Shown here piece by piece: positions 37,701 through 45,511 of a DNA stretch of 46,454 nucleotides (position 1 is the stretch's first letter; each line of letters opens with the position of its first letter). The stretch covers positions 1 through 46,454 of the forward strand of contig CAWARA010000014.1 in the NCBI GenBank assembly GCA_963784195.1, written 5' to 3'. The notes beneath the pieces are model-generated. The model made no database searches. It was not told the origin of the DNA and saw nothing but the letters and a program-made list of their open reading frames with translations. The translations under genes and the position numbers were made by a program. Source of the stretch: CAVQAH01 sp963784195. GTDB taxonomy: Bacteria > Acidobacteriota > Vicinamibacteria > Vicinamibacterales > 2-12-FULL-66-21.

Positions 37701-37780
37701 CCGGCGCCAATGTTCGACGCGTTCTCCTGCGCGGTGATCGCGGCGAGGCCGAGAGTGACGACAAGAAGGCTTCGAAGCAT
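34760..37780 (-). CDS. Secreted Asp-box (BNR/VPS10-sortilin-like) beta-propeller protein
   Basis: Exported protein of 1006 residues, intact. A signal peptide (LRSLLVVTLGLAAITAQ) precedes a large pair of beta-propellers (about 30-720) carrying at least eight Asp-box motifs: TDDYGRTW, SIDGGKSW, TTNGGATW, STDGGTTW, SNDGGESW, SDDGGKTW, TRDGGKTW and THDGGRTW. Typical inter-box phrases (NPDIIYVGTGEG, DPKNPNVVYGSMWE) are those of the acidobacterial/Bacteroidota 'glycosyl hydrolase, BNR repeat' family. The last ~280 residues contain a beta sandwich (GAILDYHLPRDVKNLTLEI) and a helical tail. True sialidase residues (Arg triad) are not evident, so a binding or sorting role is as likely as hydrolysis. 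Confidence 0.88.
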   Translation of the reverse strand: MLRSLLVVTLGLAAITAQENASNIGAGAYQELRYRLIGPFRASRTVAGVGIPTQPSVFFMGVHTGGVWKTDDYGRTWRPIFDSAPTGSIGDIGVSWSNPDIIYVGTGEGLHRPDLGVGDGIFKSIDGGKSWKHVGLGDVQQVGRLVVHPTNPDIVFVAGLGHPYGANAERGIFRTTNGGATWEKVLFVNENTGGVQVELDPKNPNVVYGSMWEHSEGPWENASFFGPNSGLYKSTDGGTTWRQLKGGLPSGADGAGRICLGIGVNDPNRLYAAVMGQGRGAEGFYRSNDGGESWALVSKDSRLGLDVRVHPANADVVFVGNIAAYRSDDGGKTWTSIKGAPGGDDYQRIWINPLQPDIMLFTADQGAVVTVNGGRTWSSWYNQPTAQMYHVTTDNQFPYWVYGGQQESGAIGIASRGNGGQISFRDWIGVGADEYAYIAPDPQDANIIYGGRVMRFDRRTGQAQNVAPEALRSGKYRILRTMPLLFHPADPKTLIFATNVLWKTTTGGHSWEIISPDLSREQPDVPESVGIYRTPEMKTMPRRGVIYAVSPSPRDVNVIWAGTDDGLVHVTRDGGKTWTNVTPPELRAWDKVSQIDAGHFDTNTAYIAINAIRRDDMRPHIYRTHDGGRTWTRIVNGINPVGPVNVVREDPKQRGLLFAGTEREVVFSADDGARWQLLRMNMPPSSVRDLVIKDDDLVVGTHGRAIWILDSIAPLRQIADAVRASGAFLFTPAQATRVRSNMFADTPLPPEEPTGENPPDGAILDYHLPRDVKNLTLEIVGADGEVIRRYSSADEPERIDPTTLPYPTYWIRPHQPLQTTAGHHRFVWDLRYAPPRGARRTHAIAAVHQKTPSGPVGPLVHPGSYTVRLTVDGAAQQRTLEVRLDPRVSIAPEGLRRQSDVSLACYRGYHEAQEIREAIDARTAGDRAKLQALRGNGEPGVQDVLYGSITAVPAEQETIVGLQQKFLFMLTLLQGADAAPTPQALAAVTELQKTLAALKTRWNSLR

Positions 37781-37819
37781 GCCCTAGCCTACAGCAGGCA
37801 GGGGTGGCGGTAACGGAGG

Positions 37820-38138
37820 GGACGGAGGGAACGGAACGAGCTTCAACTCAGAGAAACGGAGCAACGGAGACGATAGGCCAATGACGGGCTCCGAGCCGAT
37901 GGCGCCGCGCGTGCGCGGCGAGCGATCGACCGATGCCCCACGGACGCAAGCCGCATGGGAACGGGTGAGCGGCTTGTGTCCGCGGGGCATCGGTCGATCG
38001 CAAGGCCCGGCCGTCGGCCGGGCCGCCATCGGCTGCAGTAGGTAGTGGCGACATCCGCCTCGCCCGTGAATCGAATCACGATCAATGCCTCCGTTTCTCT
38101 GCGTCTCTGAGTTGAAGCTCGTTCCGTTCCCTCCGTCC
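37820..38138. repeat. Composite element bounded by a long inverted repeat
   Basis: Outer arms at 37820-37861 and 38089-38138 are reverse complements, with a perfect 34-bp block (37820-37853 / 38105-38138) and a further 11-bp block (37851-37861 / 38089-38099). The arms encode no recognisable protein. Inside is a set of further perfect and near-perfect palindromes (separate entry). Its total length of about 320 bp, non-coding content and intergenic position fit a MITE-like element or a highly structured RNA/DNA locus. Confidence 0.8.
37894..38034. repeat. Cloverleaf-like group of nested hairpins
   Basis: A closing stem AGCCGATGGC/GCCATCGGCT (37894-37903 with 38025-38034, 10 bp perfect) encloses three hairpins in a row: 37903-37920 (CGCCGCGC/GCGCGGCG, 2-base loop); 37922-38001 (33-bp stem with two mismatches and a 14-base loop); and 38004-38024 (GGCCCGGCC/GGCCGGGCC, 3-base loop). 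The two long-stem mismatches keep G-T/U pairing possible on one strand. Confidence 0.8.
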
Positions 38139-38156
38139 GCTCCGTCCTCCGTCCCC

Positions 38157-38669
38157 TCAGTTTCCTCCACGCTCGGGACATCCGCCGCTGGTCATTCCAA
38201 GGAAATCGCGTTTCGTTGCCGCCTGCGGATCCACTAGCCACTTCAGCAGATCGCCGAGGCGAACGCCGATGACGCGCGGACCACACGGCGTCTCCTCGGC
38301 GATATAGATTGCTGCACTCAGTGGGACTTCGGATCTGAATCCGATGGTGGTGGAATCGGCTCCGATGTCCAGCCAGATGGGCGCCAGCGGCTGGCGAATC
38401 GGCTCTTGTTCGGACGTCAGCGAGTACAGAGGTGGCAACGCGAATTCTTTTTGAGCAACGCACGTGACCGTGCCGTCGCGCGGTGGAGGGTCCGTCCCCA
38501 TGTAGACGGTGGACACTTGCCTGCCGCGCAACGCGGCGGCCGTGTCCTCGACTCCGAGCCAGCCGGGTGGGCAACCAAACTGCGCGAAGTCCCCTGGTTT
38601 GACGTAGCCGCGCTGAGCAGCCGTCTCCTCGATCCACCCTGACGATCCTACCGGCTGCCGTTCGGGCAC
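38157..38669 (-). CDS. Hypothetical protein, N-terminus uncertain
   Basis: A 170-residue open frame with no family recognised. Visible features: an acidic N-terminal region (SGWIEETAAQRGYVKPGDFA), Cys in FGCPPGW and VTCVAQ, and a Cys-containing C-terminus (SGGCPERGG). Just upstream in the same frame is LGSACQHKD, a plausible lipobox, but a TGA four codons further up blocks a signal peptide. A one-base indel in the GAGGAG tract at 38711-38726 would join a Leu-rich stretch to it. So it may be a lipoprotein whose 5' end is misread or was cut by the adjacent palindromic element (38742-38827). Confidence 0.5.
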   Translation of the reverse strand: MPERQPVGSSGWIEETAAQRGYVKPGDFAQFGCPPGWLGVEDTAAALRGRQVSTVYMGTDPPPRDGTVTCVAQKEFALPPLYSLTSEQEPIRQPLAPIWLDIGADSTTIGFRSEVPLSAAIYIAEETPCGPRVIGVRLGDLLKWLVDPQAATKRDFLGMTSGGCPERGGN

Positions 38670-38741
38670 AGTGTCCTTGTGCTGGCATGCGGAGCCTAGC
38701 GGTCAAGCAGAGGAGGAGGAGGAGGGGAGACGGGGTGGAGA

Positions 38742-38827
38742 GGGTCAGATCTTGTTTCTTGCACGGTTGTCCTTTTCCAGGTACGTACCGGAGAAAGGAC
38801 ACTCGTGCAAGAAACAAGATCTGACCC
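38742..38827. repeat. 86-bp palindromic element, copy 2
   Basis: The inverted arms match copy 1 (2463-2550) exactly over GGGTCAGATCTTGTTTCTTG and onward to GCA. The central part differs (GTACGTACC loop region), although GTCCTTTTC and GAAAGGAC still pair here. It lies between the hypothetical gene and the VOC gene. Variable loops with invariant arms favour a mobile REP/MITE-type palindrome. Confidence 0.8.
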
Positions 38828-38916
38828 CCGTTTGCGCTGTCGTGCTTGCGAGGGTGGTGAAGACGCCTTTACGATCCACTGAACGTAGATCAACAACATC
38901 AAAGGAGTGATCGAGT

Positions 38917-39315
38917 ATGGCAACTGCGCAAGAAACACTTCAGATCACCAGCATCGTTCCAAACTTTACCGTCGACGATCTTCAGAAGAGCATCACCTTT
39001 TATGAAGGGCTGGGCTTCGCTGTCGACGAGCGATGGGAGGAGAACGGGACGTTGCTCGGCGTGATGCTTCGCGCCGGCAAGAACAAGATCGGGCTGAGCC
39101 AGGACGACTGGAAGAAAGGTCGCGACCGAAAGAAAGGCATCGGCATGCGCGTGTTCATCGCGACGACGCAGAACGTCGACGAGATCGCGGCCCGCGCGAA
39201 GCGTGCCGGCATCAAGCTCGCCGCAGAGCCGCACGATACCGAGTGGAAGAGTCGTGCATTCGAGGTCACAGACCCGAGCGGGTTTCTGCTGACGATCTCG
39301 AACGAATCGCTGTAG
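38917..39315 (+). CDS. VOC-superfamily (glyoxalase/bleomycin-resistance-like) protein
   Basis: A 132-residue protein with the paired beta-alpha-beta-beta-beta units of the vicinal-oxygen-chelate fold: first unit IVPNFTVDDLQKSITFYEGL, then GLGFAVDERW; second unit GMRVFIATTQNVDEIAARAK, then FEVTDPSGFLLTISN. AAAGGAG nine bases upstream fixes the start. Metal-ligand positions are not all typical (no His at the first strand), so it may be a non-enzymatic binding member or a lyase/dioxygenase-like protein of unknown substrate. It is monocistronic, just downstream of palindromic element copy 2. Confidence 0.85.
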   Translation: MATAQETLQITSIVPNFTVDDLQKSITFYEGLGFAVDERWEENGTLLGVMLRAGKNKIGLSQDDWKKGRDRKKGIGMRVFIATTQNVDEIAARAKRAGIKLAAEPHDTEWKSRAFEVTDPSGFLLTISNESL

Positions 39316-39718
39316 CACCGACCCAGGCGGCCACGGGGCCACGTCTATAATGACGCCCTGTGCGCCGCGCTCCCGACACTTCACGGTTCATCCGACAGGC
39401 GTCGCGCACCGGCGGCCAGCAAACGAGCATGCGGTAGCCCAAGAACGTCTGGCAGCCAGCGCGCGGCGTTTTTCAGCTCTGCGATAGTCGTTCCTCGACA
39501 GAAATCCGAACTCTGCAGGCTATGACGCCGACCACAGCCGATTCGAACACCCAACAGATGCGCATGTGACCGGCTGCGCTTCCCAGATCAATCGAATCCG
39601 GGATACGCGAACACCCGTGAATCGATCGTCGCAACTGGCGCACGGGTTGCACCGAAAGATGTCACCCAAGCGTCGTCGAAGCTCGACGTCCCAGCAACCT
39701 CATCGGAGCGCCTGATGT
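39316..39718. other. Intergenic stretch, nothing recognisable
   Basis: About 400 bases upstream of the glycosyltransferase operon. Only short open frames without motifs or credible ribosome sites were seen. It presumably contains the operon promoter. Confidence 0.4.
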
Positions 39719-40765
39719 ATGCGGATCGCGCAAGTGGCCCCCCTCTACGAGAGCGTCCCTCCAAAACTCTACGGAGGGACGGAACGCGTCGTCTCATATT
39801 TGACTGACGAGCTCGTCCGGCTCGGCCATCACGTCACACTGTTCGCCAGCGGAGACTCGCGCACCTCGGCGACTTTGGTCCCCGCGTGTCGTGAAGCGCT
39901 TCGGCTCTCTGGCAGTTGTATCGACCATCTCGCGCCACACCTCCTGATGGTCGAGAAGGTTGCGCAGCGAGCGCGAGAGTTCGACCTCATTCATTTCCAT
40001 ATCGGCCAGACTCACTTTCCGGTATTGCGCCGAATGCCGTCGGTTGCGCACGTGACGACGTTGCACGGCCGGCTGGATCTTGAAGAGCTATGGCCGTTGT
40101 ACCGAGAGTTCGCCGACATGCCCGTCGTATCGATTTCCGACGCACAGCGGCGGCCGTTGCCTGGCGCCGGATGGATTTCAACGGTCTATCATGGTCTGCC
40201 ACTCGAGCTGTTCACGTTTCATGCAGATCCCGGCAGTTATCTGGCGTTCCTCGGACGCATTTCACCGGAAAAGCGCGTCGACCGCGCGATCGCGATCGCC
40301 ACGGCATGCCGTCAGCCTCTGCGGATTGCGGCCAAGATCGATCCGGCCGACCGCGACTATTTCGATCGCGAAGTGGCGCCGTTGCTCGACAATCCGTTCG
40401 TCGAGTTCATCGGCGAGATTGCGGACGAGCAGAAGAGCGAGTTCCTCGGCCGTGCAAAAGCGCTGCTCTTTCCTATCGACTGGCCGGAACCGTTCGGCCT
40501 GGTGATGGTCGAAGCGCTCGCATGCGGGCTGCCGGTCATCGCGTTTCCCGGCGGGTCCGTGCCGGAACTCATCGATCATGGCGTGACCGGATTCATCGTC
40601 GACAGCGTCGACGATGCCATCGATGCCGTCTGCCGAGTCGAGAGCATCGACCGCCGCGCGTGCCGGAAGACCTTTGAAAAGCGATTCGCTGTTCGTCGCA
40701 TGGCATCCGACTACGTCGAGGTCTATCAGAAACTGGTCGGCACGAGATCAGGCATGGTGGCATGA
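39719..40765 (+). CDS. GT4-family glycosyltransferase
   Basis: Cytoplasmic GT-B glycosyltransferase of 348 residues. N-terminal Rossmann domain: MRIAQVAPLYESVPPKLYGG followed by TERVVSYLTDELVRLGHHVT, then DLIHFHIGQ. C-terminal domain: YLAFLGRISPEKRVDRAI and the donor-binding motif FPIDWPEPFGLVMVEALACG, then LPVIAFPGGSVPEL with the EX7E glutamates. It is shorter than most GT4 enzymes but complete at both ends. It is 12 bases upstream of the amylo-alpha-1,6-glucosidase gene; this pair is common in bacteria and suggests alpha-glucan or osmolyte metabolism. The donor sugar is not readable. Confidence 0.88.
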   Translation: MRIAQVAPLYESVPPKLYGGTERVVSYLTDELVRLGHHVTLFASGDSRTSATLVPACREALRLSGSCIDHLAPHLLMVEKVAQRAREFDLIHFHIGQTHFPVLRRMPSVAHVTTLHGRLDLEELWPLYREFADMPVVSISDAQRRPLPGAGWISTVYHGLPLELFTFHADPGSYLAFLGRISPEKRVDRAIAIATACRQPLRIAAKIDPADRDYFDREVAPLLDNPFVEFIGEIADEQKSEFLGRAKALLFPIDWPEPFGLVMVEALACGLPVIAFPGGSVPELIDHGVTGFIVDSVDDAIDAVCRVESIDRRACRKTFEKRFAVRRMASDYVEVYQKLVGTRSGMVA

Positions 40766-40777
40766 CGGACCTGCACC

Positions 40778-42937
40778 ATGGCTGAAGTGATCAGCCTGGA
40801 CGAAAACTTCGCGATCGTCGCCGAGGGCGACCGCGGGGGCGCGAACCGCGTGCTCAAGCACGGCGACACGTTCGGCGTGTTCGATTTGCACGGCGACGTC
40901 CTGTCGTTCGAGAAGGGCGAGCAGGGTCTCTATCACGCGGGAACGAGATTCCTGTCCAGTTTCGAGCTGCTGCTCGGCCGGCGCCGTCCTCTGCTACTGA
41001 GCTCCACAATCAGCGAAGACAACACGATTCTCGCAGTCGATCTCACCAATCCTGACGTCGTGCAGGGCGATCGCGTGATCGTCCCGCGCGGTTCGCTGCA
41101 CATCTTCAGAGCCAGGACGTTGTGGAACGGCCACAGCATCGAGCGGGTGCGGATCTCGAACCACGCGTTGCATCCAATCCAGATGCCGCTGGCGCTGAAG
41201 TTCGACGCGGACTTTTGCGATGTGTTCGAAGTGCGCGGAACGCGCCGGGACCAGCGGGGGCATCGAGGCGACGACCGGTTCACCGCCGATGGCGGAGTGT
41301 TACGGTACGTGGGCCTCGATCATATCGAACGACGAACCATCATTAGTTGGGATCGGCCTCCGTCTCGCTACGACAACGGCTCAGCGGTGTTCTCGATCAC
41401 GTTGGAACCCCAGCAGGTCACCGAGATCGAGATCGCGATTGCCTGTGAAATTGCCGAACCCCGCAAAGATGTTCGGTATGCCGATGTCGTACAGCGGTCC
41501 AGAAACGGTGCTGCTGCGCGCGAGGCCGGCCATTGCGACGTGGCAAGCTCGAACGAGAGCCTCAACCGCTGGTTCAGCCGATCGGCGGCGGACCTGCGCA
41601 TGATGCTCACGGAGACACCGTATGGGATCTATCCCTACGCGGGGATTCCCTGGTTCAGTACCCCGTTCGGCCGCGACGGGATCGTGACCGCCCTGGAGAT
41701 GCTGTGGGCCTCGCCCGGCATTGCGCGCGGCGTTCTCGAGTTCCTCGCCGCGACGCAGGCGACCAGTGAGTCAGACGTGCAGGACGCGCAGCCCGGCAAG
41801 ATTCTTCACGAAATGCGCGACGGCGAGATGGCCGCGCTCGGCGAGGTTCCGTTCGGCAAGTACTACGGCAGCGCCGATGCGACCCCCCTGTTCGTCATGC
41901 TCGCGGTGGCGTACTTCGAACGGACGGCCGATCGCCAGTTCATCGATCGCCTGTGGCCGCACATCCTTGCTGCGCTCGAGTGGATGGAAAAACATGGCGA
42001 TGCGGACGACGATGGATTCATCGAGTACGCGCGACGCAGCCACTCAGGGTTGATCCAGCAGGGATGGAAAGACTCCTACGATTCGGTGTTTCACGCGGAC
42101 GGCGCACTCGCAGATGCGCCCATCGCGGTGTGCGAAATTCAGGGATACGCCTATCAGGCATGGCGCGGCGCCGCAAAGCTCGCCAAACTTCGCGGTGATC
42201 TGCAGCAGAGTCGCGACTGGCGCACTCGCGCCGCGCGGCTGCTGTCGCATTTCGACCGGGCGTTCTGGTGCGAGGACCTCAAGACATTCGCCCTCGCGCT
42301 CGACGGCGAGAAGCGGCCGTGCTGTGTGCGCACCTCGAATGCCGGGCACGCGCTGTTCAGCGGGATTGCGAAACCGGCCCGGGCCCGCGCGCTCGCAGAT
42401 GTGTTGATGGACGACGCGATGTTCGCCGGCTGGGGCGTGCGAACGGTAGCGGCAGGCGAAGCCCGCTACAACCCGATGTCGTACCACAACGGCTCGGTGT
42501 GGCCGCACGACAACGCGCTCGTCGCCGCGGGGCTTGGGCGGTACGGCTTCACCAGCGAAGCCACCCGTATCATGAGTGGCATGCTCGATCTCAGTCAGTC
42601 AGTCGACGGTTACCGGCTCCCGGAACTGATCTGCGGCTTTCACCGCCGTCGCGGCGAATCGCCGACACTCTACCCTGTCGCCTGCGCGCCTCAGTCGTGG
42701 GCGGCTGGGGCCGCCTACATGCTCCTGGCCGCATGCCTGGGTCTCGAGATTGACGGCGCCTCGCGCCGCCTGTCTTTCCGGCGCGCCATGCTTCCAGACC
42801 GTATCGAGTGGATTCGCCTCACGAACCTGTCTGTCGGCGACGGGAATGTGGACCTCCTGCTCACGCGCCACACCCAGGACGTCGGAATTCAGGTACTGCG
42901 GCGCGAAGGCCACGTCGAGATTCTCGCCGTAAAGTAA
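40778..42937 (+). CDS. Amylo-alpha-1,6-glucosidase / glycogen-debranching-like protein
   Basis: A 719-residue protein, intact. The N-terminal beta domain (about 10-200; LKHGDTFGVFDLHGDVLSFE, GLYHAGTRFLSSFELLLG) is the GDE_N_bis type. The C-terminal (alpha/alpha)6 barrel (about 265-690) matches GDE_C: YPYAGIPWFSTPFGRDGIVT, GLIQQGWKDSYDSVFHADG, EIQGYAYQAWRG, NPMSYHNGSVWPHDNALVAA and ACAPQSWAAGAAYMLL. These proteins hydrolyse alpha-1,6 branches or related glucosides; candidate acidic residues are the Asp in FGRDG and in WKDSYD. It is translated with the glycosyltransferase just upstream; a short hairpin follows the stop. Confidence 0.9.
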   Translation: MAEVISLDENFAIVAEGDRGGANRVLKHGDTFGVFDLHGDVLSFEKGEQGLYHAGTRFLSSFELLLGRRRPLLLSSTISEDNTILAVDLTNPDVVQGDRVIVPRGSLHIFRARTLWNGHSIERVRISNHALHPIQMPLALKFDADFCDVFEVRGTRRDQRGHRGDDRFTADGGVLRYVGLDHIERRTIISWDRPPSRYDNGSAVFSITLEPQQVTEIEIAIACEIAEPRKDVRYADVVQRSRNGAAAREAGHCDVASSNESLNRWFSRSAADLRMMLTETPYGIYPYAGIPWFSTPFGRDGIVTALEMLWASPGIARGVLEFLAATQATSESDVQDAQPGKILHEMRDGEMAALGEVPFGKYYGSADATPLFVMLAVAYFERTADRQFIDRLWPHILAALEWMEKHGDADDDGFIEYARRSHSGLIQQGWKDSYDSVFHADGALADAPIAVCEIQGYAYQAWRGAAKLAKLRGDLQQSRDWRTRAARLLSHFDRAFWCEDLKTFALALDGEKRPCCVRTSNAGHALFSGIAKPARARALADVLMDDAMFAGWGVRTVAAGEARYNPMSYHNGSVWPHDNALVAAGLGRYGFTSEATRIMSGMLDLSQSVDGYRLPELICGFHRRRGESPTLYPVACAPQSWAAGAAYMLLAACLGLEIDGASRRLSFRRAMLPDRIEWIRLTNLSVGDGNVDLLLTRHTQDVGIQVLRREGHVEILAVK

Positions 42938-42940
42938 GAC

Positions 42941-42956
42941 CGGTGAAAAGTCACCG
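42941..42956 (+). terminator. Short hairpin after the debranching gene
   Basis: CGGTGA/TCACCG stem with an AAAG loop, starting four bases after the stop codon. No long T-run follows, so termination activity is uncertain. Confidence 0.4.
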
Positions 42957-43024
42957 TCAGCTGTTAACCTTCCGGGCCACCAGTCCGTAGGTACAGCCAT
43001 GCCGATCCCAGCCATGGCCGATCG

Positions 43025-45479
43025 ATGACGTGCGCTATGGTCTCCGGTCTGATCCGGAAGGCGCCGGGTTTCAGCGCCGTTGCGATCGCGTCGCTGGCTG
43101 TGGGTATCGGGGCCTCGACCGTCCTGTTCAGTGTGGCGAACTCGCTGTTGTTCCGCCCGCTGCACGCTGACCGGCCGACGGAGCTGATCCAGATCTTCAC
43201 CAGTGATTTCAGCGGCCCGCTGTACGGCGATCGTCGTACGCCGACTACGAATCGTTCCAGGAGCTCCCGGTCTTCGAGGGTCTGCTCGCCTGGATGCGGG
43301 TCAAAGCGACGCTGAGCGATGACGGTCAGGCAAATGTCATCGACGGCCTGCTCGTTTCAGGCAACTACTTCAATGTGCTCGGTCTGCGGGCCTCGCGGGG
43401 AAGGTTTTTCAGCCCCGAGGAAAGCCAGACTCGCGGAACGCATCCGGTCACCGTCCTCAGCCATCATGCCTGGCGCCGCCGATTCGGCGCCGATCCCGCA
43501 ATCGTCGGCCGCATCGTCGAGCTGAACGGCCGGGCGTTTACCGTCATCGGCGTCGGGCCTCCGCGATTCGCAGGCACGGGCATCGAAGACATGGCCGACT
43601 TTTTCGTGCCCGTCATGATGGAGGACATCATGACGCCGGAACGGGACCTCCTTCGGAACCGGCGGGCGCAATCGTTCAGAATCCTGGGCCGGCTGAAGGC
43701 TGGCGTCTCGATGCCCGAGGCGAACGCGGCGCTCCGGGTCATGGCTGCGGATCTCCTTCGACAGGATCCGTCAGCGTGGCGCGATGACAGCGGACGCGGA
43801 CGCGTCATCACCGTCATGCCGGAAATGGCCGCACGGTTCGCCGGGTCGGAACCGGGCTCCGTGCTGTCCATCTTCTCCAGCGTGATGGCAGGCGTTCTGG
43901 CGCTTCTCGCGATCGCGTGCATCAACGTGTCAACGGTGCTGCTGGCGCGGGCGGCGGCCCGGCGCAAGGAGATCGCCGTCAGGCTGGCGCTGGGTGCGTC
44001 GAGAAGTCGGATCGTGTGTCAGTTGCTGACGGAATGCGCGCTGCTGGCCAGCGCGGGCGGCGCGCTCGGCCTGCTGCTTGCGCAAGCCATCGCCGCGCTC
44101 TTCGTCCGCTTCCGTCCCGACGGCATGCCGGCGTTGGACCTGACGCTCGACTCCCGCATCCTGGTCTTCAGCATCGGCGCATCGTTGTTCACCGTCTTCT
44201 TGTTCGGGCTGGCGCCGGCCCTCCAGACGACGAGGCCGGAGCTGAACGCGGAGCTCCGGGACAGGGCGCGACCGCTCCGGTTTCGCGGATTTCGCTTCGG
44301 GCTTCGCGACGGACTCGTCGTGATCCAGGTGGCGCTGTCGCTCGCGCTCACGATCGGCGCAGCGCTGATGCTGCGGAGTTCTCACGCCGGCCGCACCGAC
44401 GACCCCGGATTCCGCCGCGACGAGTATTGAGCGTGGGGATCGACCTGTCGACAATCCCCGACACCCGCGGAGCCCATGCTCGTTTCTACCAGGACGCCGT
44501 ACGTTCCGTGGCAGCACTGCCTGCAGTCGAGCAAGCCGCTCTGGCCGCACTCGTGCCGATGGACGGATCGAACAGCCAGGTCACGGTCCGCATCGCCGAC
44601 GGTCCGTCTGCCATCCTGACATCACCCGACATCAACATTGTCGGGCCGGGCTATTTCGGGCTGCTCGACATACCCCTCATCCAGGGTCGCGAGTTCACCG
44701 ACTTCGATCACAAGTCGTCACCGCAGGTGGCCGTTGTCAACGAGGCGATGGCGCGACAGTTCTGGCAGGGCGAGCCAATAGGCAGGACGTTCACGCAAGA
44801 CAGCACGGGCGAGCAGGTCCACATCATCGGGGTCGTCCGCGATCTTCGGCATCGGTCGTTCGGCGAAGCGCCCCTGCCGATGATCTATTTCTGTGCGAAC
44901 CAGCGTACCCGACCGCGGATGACGCTGCATCTACGCACGGCGGTGCCGCCGCTGGTGCTCGCCCCGGTTCTTCAGCGGACGTTGCACGAGATCGATCGGA
45001 CGGCGGGTCTGAGGCGCGCGGAAACGATGGAGGATCACTTCGATCGTGTAACACTGCCGCAACGTGTCGGTGCCGGCGCAGCGATGGCCACGGCCGTGCT
45101 GGAGTTGGCGCTCGCGGTCATGGCTCTGTACGGCGTCATCGCCTTTGCGGCATCGCAGCGAACGCGCGAGATCGGGGAGATGGCGCTCGGTGCATCGAAC
45201 AGGTCGGTGATCACCCTCATCATGCGCGACGGTTTTCTACTGACCATGATCGGCGTCGTGTTGGGAACGGGCGCGGCACTGGTCGGCGGAACCGCGCTCC
45301 GCAGCCTGCTCATTGGCATCGGCACGCTTCGACCGGTGAGCTTTGGGGTCGCTGTTCCGACGCTGCTCCTCGTGGGTGGCCTGGCGAGCTATCTTCCTGC
45401 ACTCCATGCGTCTGAGCATCGATTGAAGCATCGCCTTGCGAAGCGAGTGATATTCTTGGCCGAGGACGCGTCATCCTGA
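43025..45479 (+). pseudogene. ADOP-family FtsX/MacB-like permease, two apparent frameshifts
   Basis: Permease of about 815 residues. It starts ATG 43025 (MVSGLIRKAPGFSAVAIASL, ASTVLFSVANSLLFRPL). Near 43240-43300 the frame changes, then the core domain reads GLLVSGNYFNVLGLRASRGR and VTVLSHHAWRRRFGADPAIV, with the first FtsX block (ARAAARRKEIAVRLALGASR). A second shift near 44425 leads to SVGIDLSTIPDTRGAHARFY, the second core (GPGYFGLLDIPLIQGREFTD) and the second FtsX block (ASQRTREIGEMALGASNRS). It ends with a short unusual tail instead of the common ALRxE. The N-terminus lacks the extra leader helix of longer ADOPs. All domains are present. No ATPase nearby. Confidence 0.82.
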
Positions 45480-45511
45480 CGCTCACGCCTCCGGAAATTT
45501 CAGAGCACCTG

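Noticed and set aside
36254..37813. 519-residue plus-strand open frame
   Set aside because: Antisense to the Asp-box protein, whose repeated motifs are clearly the coding strand.
37894..38034. tRNA or tmRNA from the cloverleaf-like fold
   Set aside because: Stem lengths (10, 8, 33, 9), lack of T-loop and anticodon-arm consensus and no CCA end exclude a tRNA.
37784..38170. 128-residue minus-strand open frame across the palindromes
   Set aside because: It reads through both arms of the inverted repeat; the residues simply reflect palindromic DNA.
38671..38910. 79-residue plus-strand open frame over palindrome copy 2
   Set aside because: It consists of a GAGGAG tract and the palindrome; the similar peptide at copy 1 results from the repeated DNA, not from a conserved gene.
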